Assembly (NCBI GenBank): GCA_963846885.1
Contig: CAWJXS010000007.1
Span: 124,001 to 188,000 of the forward strand
Direction of reading: 5' to 3'
DNA from: RPQJ01 sp963846885
GTDB taxonomy: Bacteria > Pseudomonadota > Gammaproteobacteria > Steroidobacterales > Steroidobacteraceae
Length of the DNA stretch: 64,000 bases
Shown: positions 36,449 through 43,857 of the stretch, in pieces
How the letters are laid out: every line of letters begins with the position of its first letter
Position numbering within the stretch: position 1 is the stretch's first letter
The notes under the pieces: model-generated
Told to the model about the DNA's origin: nothing
Database searches by the model: none
Seen by the model: the letters and a program-made list of their open reading frames with translations, nothing else
Program-made: the position numbers and the translations under genes

Positions 36449-38266
36449 ATGAATTCAGCGGCTCGTGCGACGCTGGTCACGGCGTTGCAGCAATATTTTT
36501 CCGTTCCCAGGGACGAAGCCGCCGTCGTGCTCGATGAATTCGAGCCCTGCGTCTGCCACGGTGGCGACTGGCTCTTCCGCCAGGGCGATGCCGCCGACTG
36601 CCTCTACCTGCTCGCCCGCGGTCGCATGCAGGTCTGGCTCGAACAGGCCAATGGCGCCGAACCCGGCGAGCGGCTCGTGGCCGAGGTCAATCCGGGCGAG
36701 ACCATCGGCGAGATCGGCATGCTGACCGGCGGCGCGCGTTCCGCCAGTATCCGCGCCGTCCGCAACAGCCTGCTGCTGAAGATGACCTCGACCGCATTCG
36801 ACCGGCTCGCGCGACAGCGGCCGGAACTCACCCGGCACATCGCGGGGGGCATCGCTGGCCGCCTGCGCGATCGCACCGCGGGCGTCTCGCATATCCGGCG
36901 GACGCTGAAGACCATTGCGCTGTTGCCGCTCGGCTCGGTGGCTGCGGTCGAAGCCATGGCAGAGAAGATGCGCACGGCGCTGCAGCCTTTCGGTTCGACC
37001 TGCCTGGTCACCCCGCGTGTGTTGCGCGAGTCCGGTGCACCCGCGTTGCCCACCGCGCGCCACGAGAGCCTGTCGCCCGCCTTGGTCGACTGGCTCGCGG
37101 TCAAGGAAGACGAGCATCGCTTCGTCATCTACGTGGCCGATCCCGCGGACGAGATCTTCACCGACATGGCGTTGCACAACGCCGACCTGATCCTGCTGGT
37201 CGGTGAATCCCAGGATTCGCCCGAGGTGCGGTCATGGGAGCAGCGGGCGTTCGAGGGCACAGGCGCGCCGGTCGCGCGCAGGGCCTTGCTGCTCACGCAC
37301 GCCACGCAGGGCGAGACGTTGTCCGGCACGGCTGCATGGCTCGATCCACGCAAACTCGACTTTCACCTGCACGTCCGCCACAGCGTCCCGGCCGACATGG
37401 ACCGCGTGGCGCGAGTCCTGGCGGGGCGCGCCGTGGGACTGGTCCTCGGCGGCGGTGCCGCCCGCGGGTTCGCGCACCTCGGCGTGTACCGCGCGTTGTG
37501 CGAGGCGGGCATCCCGGTCGACTGGCTCGGCGGCTCGAGCATCGGCGCCGTGATGGCGGCCGGCATCGCCACGGCACCCGACCCTGGCGTGGCCATCGAC
37601 CGCGCGCGCAAGGCTTTTGTCGAAGGCAAACCCTTTGGCGACGTCACTTTGCCGATCATCTCGTTCCTGCGCGGACGGCGGATGGAACGGCTCATCGACG
37701 CGAACCTTGCGGGCAACATCGAGGACCTGCCGGTGCCGTTTTTCTGCGTGTCGAGCAACCTCGGCAACGGCAGCGTGCAGGTGCACGATCGCGGGTCCGT
37801 CCCCCGGTCGTTGCGCGCGAGCGTGTCGTTGCCCGGAATCTTTCCGCCTGCGGTCATCGACGGGCAACTGTCGGTCGACGGCGGCATCCTCGACAACCTG
37901 CCCGTCGACCTGATGCGGGCCCGCCCCGTCGGTCGCGTCATTGCGGTCGACCTGAGCTCGCGCAAGGAATACACGGTCAGCTATGACGCGGTGCCGTCGC
38001 CGTGGCGTGTGCTCGCGGGCAAGCTGCCGATGTTCAAGCGACATCGCGTGCCGAGTCCGGTATCGCTGATGCTGATGGCGATGTCGATCGGCACCATCGG
38101 CTCGGCGCGGGCTGCGGGCGCGCGGGCCGACCTGCTGGTGCGTCCGCCCGTCGGCGGCTTCAGCTTCACCGACGTGCGCAATTTCGACCGCGTGGTCGAA
38201 GCAGGCTATCGTGCCGCACAGCAGACGATTGCGGACCATTGGCCTGCGCAGAACGACAACGTGTGA
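36449..38266 (+). CDS. Patatin-like phospholipase with cyclic-nucleotide-binding domain
   Basis: A 605-residue protein with the domain order of neuropathy-target-esterase-like bacterial enzymes. Residues about 15-135 form a cNMP-binding domain; the phosphate-binding cassette GETIGEIGMLTGGARSASIR carries the Glu and Arg-Ser residues that contact cAMP in CRP. Residues about 325-550 are the patatin domain: oxyanion loop LVLGGGAARGFAHLG, nucleophile Ser in GGSSIGAVMAAG (about residue 363), and catalytic Asp in SVDGGILDNLPVD. It probably cleaves phospholipids under cyclic-nucleotide control. It heads a tight six-gene same-strand series that also encodes a cAMP phosphodiesterase and a cyclase homologue. 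Confidence 0.93.
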   Translation: MNSAARATLVTALQQYFSVPRDEAAVVLDEFEPCVCHGGDWLFRQGDAADCLYLLARGRMQVWLEQANGAEPGERLVAEVNPGETIGEIGMLTGGARSASIRAVRNSLLLKMTSTAFDRLARQRPELTRHIAGGIAGRLRDRTAGVSHIRRTLKTIALLPLGSVAAVEAMAEKMRTALQPFGSTCLVTPRVLRESGAPALPTARHESLSPALVDWLAVKEDEHRFVIYVADPADEIFTDMALHNADLILLVGESQDSPEVRSWEQRAFEGTGAPVARRALLLTHATQGETLSGTAAWLDPRKLDFHLHVRHSVPADMDRVARVLAGRAVGLVLGGGAARGFAHLGVYRALCEAGIPVDWLGGSSIGAVMAAGIATAPDPGVAIDRARKAFVEGKPFGDVTLPIISFLRGRRMERLIDANLAGNIEDLPVPFFCVSSNLGNGSVQVHDRGSVPRSLRASVSLPGIFPPAVIDGQLSVDGGILDNLPVDLMRARPVGRVIAVDLSSRKEYTVSYDAVPSPWRVLAGKLPMFKRHRVPSPVSLMLMAMSIGTIGSARAAGARADLLVRPPVGGFSFTDVRNFDRVVEAGYRAAQQTIADHWPAQNDNV

Positions 38267-38301
38267 ACACGGCCGCCGGACCAGCGATTCAGGGGGAAAA
38301 C

Positions 38302-39276
38302 TTGCAGCAAACAGTGCAATCCAGTCGGCGCATCCTGGCCGCGGCGATCACGATCGTCTTCGCGGGTGGGCTGCTGGGCATCCAGGCCGGCTTCGCGGCC
38401 GACCCGGCTGCCAAACCGGCAGCTGCTGCCAGGGGAGTCGCAGCACTCGGGCGCATCGAGCCCGCCGGCGGCATCGTGCACGTGGCCGCGGCGGCGACGC
38501 CCGACGCCATGTCGGGCGCAGTGTTGCGCAAGCTGCTCGTCGAACGTGGCTCGGACGTGACCGCAGGGCAATTGCTCGCCGAAATGGACACCAGCGCATT
38601 GGCACGCGCGCGCGTGGCCGAGGCCAAGGCCGAACTCGAGACGGCGCGCCGTGATGCGACGGCGGCAAGCAGCCTCGCAGACGAGGCCTGCGTTCGCGCG
38701 GAGGTCGCCGTGAAACAGTCCAGGCGCAAGCAGGACCTGCTGTCCCGCGGGCTGGCTTCGAGCGAGGACGCGGAGCAAGCCAAGGGCGAAGCCGACGCGG
38801 GCGCCGCCTCCTGCAAGGCGCGGCGTGCGACGGCGACCGTCGCGCAATCGCGCATCGATTCCGCGGCGGCGCGCGTAGCGCGCCAGGAAGCGGAGCTGGA
38901 GCGCACGTTCGTACGTGCACCGTTCGCCGGACGCGTCATCGACGTGCTGCGCCGGCCCGGGGAAATCGTCGGCGTCGATGGCATCCTTGAACTCGCGCGC
39001 ATCGATCAAATGCAGGCCGTCGCGGAAGTCTTCGAGGCCGACGTGCGGCGCGTCGCTGTCGGACAACGAGCGCGGGTGCGCAGCCAGGCGTTCCACAAGG
39101 ACCTGGCCGGCACCGTGACTCGCATCCGCCCCAAGGTGCAGAAACTCGATCAGATCGGTGACGACCCGGTCGCACGCAAGGACGCCCGCATCGTCGAGGT
39201 GGAGATCAAGCTCGACGACAGCCGCGCGGCCGCGAACTTCACCAACCTGCAGGTGGAAGTCGAGTTTGGCCGCTGA
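38302..39276 (+). CDS. DevB/HlyD-family membrane-fusion adaptor
   Basis: Periplasmic adaptor of an ABC exporter, 324 residues from a TTG preceded by agggggaaaac. Residues about 9-32 form a signal anchor (RILAAAITIVFAGGLLGIQA). The lipoyl halves are ALGRIEPAGGIVHVAAAA and ERTFVRAPFAGRVIDVLRRP, flanking an alpha-hairpin rich in Ala, Arg and Glu (about residues 105-200). The C-terminal barrel contains GQRARVRSQAFHKDLAGTVT. The ALGRIEP start is typical of the DevB subgroup. A GTG at 38263 is a possible upstream start. It overlaps the permease gene by 11 bases. Confidence 0.9.
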   Translation: MQQTVQSSRRILAAAITIVFAGGLLGIQAGFAADPAAKPAAAARGVAALGRIEPAGGIVHVAAAATPDAMSGAVLRKLLVERGSDVTAGQLLAEMDTSALARARVAEAKAELETARRDATAASSLADEACVRAEVAVKQSRRKQDLLSRGLASSEDAEQAKGEADAGAASCKARRATATVAQSRIDSAAARVARQEAELERTFVRAPFAGRVIDVLRRPGEIVGVDGILELARIDQMQAVAEVFEADVRRVAVGQRARVRSQAFHKDLAGTVTRIRPKVQKLDQIGDDPVARKDARIVEVEIKLDDSRAAANFTNLQVEVEFGR

Positions 39277-40447
39277 ATCCCACTGGAGCCGGTGGCTGCC
39301 GTCGCCGCCGCTCGGCTGGCTGCAGTTGTGGCACAAGCCGCTGCGTCTGCTGGTCGCGGTCGCGGGCATCTCGTTTGCCGTGATGCTGATCCTGATGCAG
39401 CTCGGCTTTCGCTCGGCCCTGTTCGAGAGCACGCTGCGTTTTCACGAGCGCTTCCGCTACGACATCGCGCTGTTCAGTACCGAGAGCGTCTTCATCGTGC
39501 GGCCTGCGCCGTTCACGATCCGTCGTCTGTACGAGGCGCTCGGTTCGCCCGACGTCGAGTCGGTCAGTCCGGTCTACATCTTTCCCGCCACCTGGAAGAA
39601 CCCCTGGGACAACGCCCGTCGCAGCCTGAACGCCGTCGGCATCGATCCCACGCGCGACGTGCTCGACACGCCCGGCTTTGCCGCGAACCTGCACAGGCTC
39701 GCCGCACAGGACGTCGTGCTGTTCGATCGGGCATCGCGGCCCGAGTTTGGGCCCGTGGGGAAGGAATGGCGCGAGGACGCGCCGATCGTCACCGAGATCA
39801 ACGATCGCTCCGTGTCCGTGGTGGGCCTGGTCGAGATCGGGCCGTCGTTCGGTATCGACGGTACCGTGATCACCAGTGTCGACAACTGGTTGCGGTTGTT
39901 TCCCGACCGCTCACGCAACCAGATCCAGCTCGGCCTCGTGACGCTGAAACCCGGCGTCGATCCGCTGGCGGCTCGCGATCGCCTGCGCTCGTACGTGCCG
40001 ACGGACGTACTGGTGCTGACCAAGGCGGACTTCGCGGCGCGCGAGAAGGCGTACTGGAATGGCGCGACGCCCATCGGCTACGTCTTCGCGTTCGGCGCGA
40101 TCATGGGTCTCGTCGTCGGCGCGATCATCGTCTACCAGATTCTCTTCGCGGACGTGTCGGAGCACCTCCGTGAGTACGCCACGCTCAGGGCCATGGGCTA
40201 CCGCAACAAGTTCGTGTCCGGCATCGTGCTGCAGCAAGCCGCGATTCTCGCCGTGCTCGGCTACCTGCCAGGCATGGCGGCCTCCGTGCTGCTGTACCGG
40301 TCTGCAGCGCACGCGACGCGGCTGCCGCTGCACCTGACCACCGACCGCGCCGTGACGGTGTTCCTGCTCACGCTGGCCATGTGCGCATTGTCCGGCTTCC
40401 TGGCCCTGCGCAAGGTTCGGCGTCTCGACCCGGCGGAGGTGTTCTGA
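39266..40447 (+). CDS. DevC-type ABC transporter permease
   Basis: FtsX/MacB-like permease of 393 residues. The N-terminal helix is LLVAVAGISFAVMLILMQLG. A periplasmic domain follows, with AGFAANLHRL-like spacing and SVVGLVEIGPSFGIDGTVIT. The C-terminal helices include GYVFAFGAIMGLVVGAIIVY, SGIVLQQAAILAVLGYLPG and VFLLTLAMCALSGFLALRKV. The fold matches the DevC group of the heterocyst glycolipid exporter DevBCA. Start is a TTG inside the adaptor gene. The last base is the first base of the ATPase ATG, so the three exporter genes are coupled. Confidence 0.9.
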   Translation: MAAESHWSRWLPSPPLGWLQLWHKPLRLLVAVAGISFAVMLILMQLGFRSALFESTLRFHERFRYDIALFSTESVFIVRPAPFTIRRLYEALGSPDVESVSPVYIFPATWKNPWDNARRSLNAVGIDPTRDVLDTPGFAANLHRLAAQDVVLFDRASRPEFGPVGKEWREDAPIVTEINDRSVSVVGLVEIGPSFGIDGTVITSVDNWLRLFPDRSRNQIQLGLVTLKPGVDPLAARDRLRSYVPTDVLVLTKADFAAREKAYWNGATPIGYVFAFGAIMGLVVGAIIVYQILFADVSEHLREYATLRAMGYRNKFVSGIVLQQAAILAVLGYLPGMAASVLLYRSAAHATRLPLHLTTDRAVTVFLLTLAMCALSGFLALRKVRRLDPAEVF

Positions 40448-41787
40448 TGCCGGCCTCCGCTGACGCCCCGGTCGTCGTCGAGCACCTCAACCATTACTAC
40501 GGCAAGGGCGCGTTGCGGCGCCAGATACTGCACGACATCTCGACCGTCATCCCCGCCGGCGAGATCGTCATCGTCACGGGACCGTCCGGCTCGGGCAAGA
40601 CGACGCTGCTCACGCTGGTGGGCGCGTTGCGGGCGCCGCAAGAGGGCAGGCTGCGCGTACTGGGGCAGGATCTCGATGCCACGAAGCGCGCGTCGCTCGA
40701 GGACGTGCGCAGGCGCATCGGCTTCATTTTCCAGCAGCACAACCTGCTCGGGGCGCTGACGGCCTCGCAGAACGTGCAGCTGGGCCTGCGGGTGACGGGG
40801 CGAGCCGCGCGCATCGAACTCAAGCGCAAGGCCGATGCGATGCTCGAGGCCGTGGGCCTCGGCGAGCACACGCACAAGCGCGCCGAGCAGCTTTCGGGCG
40901 GCCAGCGCCAGCGGGTAGCCATCGCGCGTGCGCTGGTCGGCGAGCCTGCGATGGTGCTGGCCGACGAGCCGACCGCGTCGCTCGACAAGGCATCCGGCCG
41001 CGAGGTGGTCGATCGCATGCAGTCGCTGGCGCGGGAGCGGGGCACCACCATCCTGATGGTCACGCACGACAATCGCATCCTCGACGTGGCCGACCGCATC
41101 CTCCACCTCGAGGACGGCCGGCTCGCGACGTTTACCGACGCGGTCATCGCCAATACCGAGCAGATGATGCACCTGCTGGCGCAGGACACCGACAAGCGCC
41201 ACCTGGAGCAACAGGTCGACGACATGAACGAGACCGAGTTCCGCGCCACGCTGCAGGAGCTGACGCAGAAGTCGCAGCGATTCCTCGAAGCGACCGCACT
41301 CGCGAGTGACGAGGCGTACCAGGCGATGCTGGAGCAGTCGCTGCGTGTCTTCACGCGGCGAGTCGGTGAACTGCTGCACGCCGAGCGCGCGTCGCTGTTC
41401 CTCGTCGACCGCGACCGGCAGCAGTTGGTCTTGCGCGTGGCGCAGGACATGCCCGACGGCGACTACGTGCGGATTCCGCTTGCGAGCGGCATCGCCGGTG
41501 CGGCCGCCGTGAGCGGCGAGGTCGTGCGTGTCGACGATGCCTACGCGGATTCGCGGTTCAACCAGGCCGTCGACGCCGAGACCGGGTTCCGCACGCGCTC
41601 GATGCTGTGCCTGCCGCTGCAGGATCGCTCGGGCCAGGTTTTCGCCGTCACGCAATTGCTGAATCGGCGCGACGGCCAGCCCTTCGACGACCATGACACC
41701 CGGCGCTACCAGGAGTTCGCGGCGTCGCTGTCGGTGCTGCTCGAATCGCTGGTCACGCTGGGCGAGAAGGCTGTGAGGCGTTCCTGA
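40447..41787 (+). CDS. DevA-type ABC ATPase fused to a C-terminal GAF domain
   Basis: A 446-residue protein, about twice the usual ATPase length. Residues 1-230 are a LolD/DevA-type ATPase: Walker A GPSGSGKTT, Q-loop FIFQQHNLLGALTASQNVQL, signature LSGGQRQRVAIARAL, Walker B MVLADEPTASLD and switch VTHDNRILDVADR. A helical linker (about 235-295, Gln/Glu-rich) leads to a GAF domain at about 300-440: LLHAERASLFLVDRDRQQLV, ASGIAGAAAVSGEVVRVDDA and TRSMLCLPLQDRSGQVFAVT, resembling GAF domains of cyclic-nucleotide phosphodiesterases. This suggests ligand-gated transport. Such fusions are uncommon. Confidence 0.92.
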   Translation: MPASADAPVVVEHLNHYYGKGALRRQILHDISTVIPAGEIVIVTGPSGSGKTTLLTLVGALRAPQEGRLRVLGQDLDATKRASLEDVRRRIGFIFQQHNLLGALTASQNVQLGLRVTGRAARIELKRKADAMLEAVGLGEHTHKRAEQLSGGQRQRVAIARALVGEPAMVLADEPTASLDKASGREVVDRMQSLARERGTTILMVTHDNRILDVADRILHLEDGRLATFTDAVIANTEQMMHLLAQDTDKRHLEQQVDDMNETEFRATLQELTQKSQRFLEATALASDEAYQAMLEQSLRVFTRRVGELLHAERASLFLVDRDRQQLVLRVAQDMPDGDYVRIPLASGIAGAAAVSGEVVRVDDAYADSRFNQAVDAETGFRTRSMLCLPLQDRSGQVFAVTQLLNRRDGQPFDDHDTRRYQEFAASLSVLLESLVTLGEKAVRRS

Positions 41788-42596
41788 TGGCTGGGTCACC
41801 TCTTACCCCGGTGCGGCTGCTCCAGGTCACGGATCCGCACCTGTTCGGTGACGAATCACAGACGATCTATGGTGTGACCACTGCCGTGTCATTCCGCAAG
41901 GTGCTGGCGGAGGCCTTTGCGCCCGGCACGCCACGGCCGGACGCAATCCTCGTCACCGGCGACATCGCCGACGACCACACGGCAGCGGCGTACGCGAACT
42001 TCCGCCGCGCCCTGCAGCCTTACGGATTGCCGGTGTACTGCCTGCCGGGCAATCACGACGAACCGGGCCTGATGACGGGCCTGGTCAACAGCGACGGCTT
42101 CCAGTACGGCGGCACCGCCGAGTTCGGCGCATGGAGCGCCGTGTTCATCGACACTCACGTGCATGGCCGCCCGGAAGGGCGCGTCATCCCCGCGGAATTG
42201 GCGCGCCTCGAAGCCGCACTGACTTCGTTTGGTGAGCGGCCCGTGCTGGTGTGCCTGCATCATCCGCCCCTGCCCGTGGGCAGCGCATGGCTCGATGGCG
42301 TCGGGCTGCGCAACGCCAGCGAATTCCTCGCGGTCATCGAGCGCCACCCAGCCGTGCGGGTCGTGCTCGGCGGTCATGTGCACCAATCGTTTGAGCAAGT
42401 GCAGCGCGGGGTGCTGATGCTGGCGACGCCCTCGACGTGCGCACAGTTCACGCCGCACACCGAGCGCTGCGTGATGGACCTGAAGCCGCCCGGCTACCGC
42501 TGGCTGACCCTGCTGCCCGATGGCACGGTGCAGACTGAAGTCCGGTGGCTGCAGGACTGGGCTGTGACCGACCGGCCACCTGACGACCGGTTTTAA
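41787..42596 (+). CDS. cpdA: 3',5'-cyclic-AMP phosphodiesterase (CpdA)
   Basis: Class III calcineurin-like phosphodiesterase, 269 residues, hydrolysing cAMP in E. coli and Pseudomonas. Metal-binding motifs are complete: QVTDPHLFGD, ILVTGDIADDHT, LPGNHDEP, LVCLHHPPLPVGSAWLD and VLGGHVHQSF. Its ATG shares one base with the stop of the ATPase-GAF gene, so it belongs to the exporter transcript. In E. coli cpdA lies in a different neighbourhood, near tolC and parE. Confidence 0.94.
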   Translation: MAGSPLTPVRLLQVTDPHLFGDESQTIYGVTTAVSFRKVLAEAFAPGTPRPDAILVTGDIADDHTAAAYANFRRALQPYGLPVYCLPGNHDEPGLMTGLVNSDGFQYGGTAEFGAWSAVFIDTHVHGRPEGRVIPAELARLEAALTSFGERPVLVCLHHPPLPVGSAWLDGVGLRNASEFLAVIERHPAVRVVLGGHVHQSFEQVQRGVLMLATPSTCAQFTPHTERCVMDLKPPGYRWLTLLPDGTVQTEVRWLQDWAVTDRPPDDRF

Positions 42597-42610
42597 TGAG
42601 GGGAAATGCA

Positions 42611-43255
42611 ATGAAGTCCAGTCTGTCGTTCCCGCTGCTCGAAGCGGCGGATCTGCTCGCGAGCTGCAACGGCTGGACGGAAGAGGTCTACCGCGACTTG
42701 CTGGCCTTGCAGGCGGGCGCGATCACGCACGACGCGCTCAACGCGAAGTACCTCTGCAAGCGCGCGATCCTCACGCTCGATCTCACCGGCTTCACGGTGC
42801 AGGCGATGCACGGCCGCCAGCTCAACGCGCTGCTGCGCATCCTGGATGCGCAAAAGGTGTGCATCCCCGTATTCAATGAACACGGCGCGCTGCTGGTGCG
42901 CGCGTTCGCGGACGATCTCGTGGCATTGTTCGAGGAGCCGGGCCAGGCACTCGACGCGGCCTTCGAGATCCACCGGCGCATCACGGTGTTCAATCAGTCG
43001 GAGCACGCGTCGGAGAAGCCCGCGTTGGCGTGCATCGGCGTGGGCTATGGCGACGTGTACGCGATCGGGCCCAACCTGGCGATGGGCGATGAAATGAACC
43101 GTGCGTCGAAGCTCGGCGAGGACACCGCACGCGGCAACGAAACGCTGATCACGTCCAACGTCTATGCCGCGCTCCGCCACCGCTCCGACATCCTGTTCGA
43201 GCAGCTCGCGAGCGACGACCAGTTGTTCCCGTACTACCGCGCGTCGCCGCACTGA
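42611..43255 (+). CDS. Class III nucleotidyl cyclase homologue
   Basis: A 214-residue soluble protein whose central part resembles the class III cyclase catalytic domain. ILTLDLTGFT carries metal Asp57. VRAFADDLVALF carries metal Asp101, with Arg97 where the purine-binding Lys usually is. GVGYGDVYAIGPNLAMGDEM and NRASKLGEDTARGNETLITS carry the conserved Asn163, with Lys167 at the transition-state Arg position. Both metal ligands are kept and two substrate contacts are altered conservatively, so activity or specificity is uncertain. It follows cpdA by 14 bases with gagggga as ribosome-binding site. Confidence 0.85.
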   Translation: MKSSLSFPLLEAADLLASCNGWTEEVYRDLLALQAGAITHDALNAKYLCKRAILTLDLTGFTVQAMHGRQLNALLRILDAQKVCIPVFNEHGALLVRAFADDLVALFEEPGQALDAAFEIHRRITVFNQSEHASEKPALACIGVGYGDVYAIGPNLAMGDEMNRASKLGEDTARGNETLITSNVYAALRHRSDILFEQLASDDQLFPYYRASPH

Positions 43256-43345
43256 CGCTGCCCGCCCCGGTGCCGGCAACCTTTCCGTAGAGGCTTGCGG
43301 CAACTACGATCCGGCTGTGCTCGCGGTCGCGCTTAAACTGCAGGC

Positions 43346-43750
43346 GTGAACGCATGCCTGCACAAGCTGCGATCGGCGCGCCTTCTGCTAGCGCTGCTGG
43401 TATTGCCCGGCCTTGCCATTCGGGCAGGGGTACCGCCGGGCTTCATGCCGGCCTCGGGCGCCGGCGCGGCCCCGACGATGGCGATGTGTCCAGGGCATTC
43501 GGCGCTGCCCGAGGTGCCGCAGTCGGTTCCGGCACCCGCTGAGGACACCAAGCCCCAGAAGCAACACCATTCCTCGCCGCCGTGCGTGTTTGCAGCCGCC
43601 GCGGGCGGTGCCGCGCCGACACTGGTTGCCACCGCCGTGCTCGCATCGGCGGCGCAGCACGATTCCGTCCCACCTCGTGTCGCCGCTCCTGCCGTTCGAC
43701 ACACGTACCGGGCGCAAGCGCCCCGGGGTCCACCCGCGACCTCAACCTGA
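43346..43750 (+). CDS. DUF2946-like small exported protein
   Basis: A 134-residue protein beginning at GTG with a hydrophobic leader (LLLALLVLPGLAIRAGVPPG). The motif RAGVPPGFMPASGAG is followed by MCPGHSALP, and a His/Pro-rich middle (KPQKQHHSSPPCVF) lies before a second hydrophobic stretch. The RAxVPxGFMP...C pattern is that of DUF2946, frequently found next to copper genes. It precedes a copper-type TonB receptor on the same strand by about 107 bases. A metal-related role is inferred from context only. Confidence 0.65.
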   Translation: MNACLHKLRSARLLLALLVLPGLAIRAGVPPGFMPASGAGAAPTMAMCPGHSALPEVPQSVPAPAEDTKPQKQHHSSPPCVFAAAAGGAAPTLVATAVLASAAQHDSVPPRVAAPAVRHTYRAQAPRGPPATST

Positions 43751-43857
43751 CGTCATCGCTGGCTTCGTACGCACGCAATCGTCGGGTTGCGGGTGGGCGG
43801 TCGTTGGGCGGCTGTCGCGAGACGGTCGTCAGTGGGCAGATCCTGGAAGTGTCATCC

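Noticed and set aside
36449..43255. Interpretation as an anti-phage CBASS-type system (cyclic nucleotide plus patatin effector)
   Set aside because: CBASS uses CD-NTase enzymes; here the cyclase is class III, the patatin carries a CRP-type binding domain, and an exporter and CpdA are included. Signalling and lipid handling fit better, though a defence role cannot be excluded from sequence alone.
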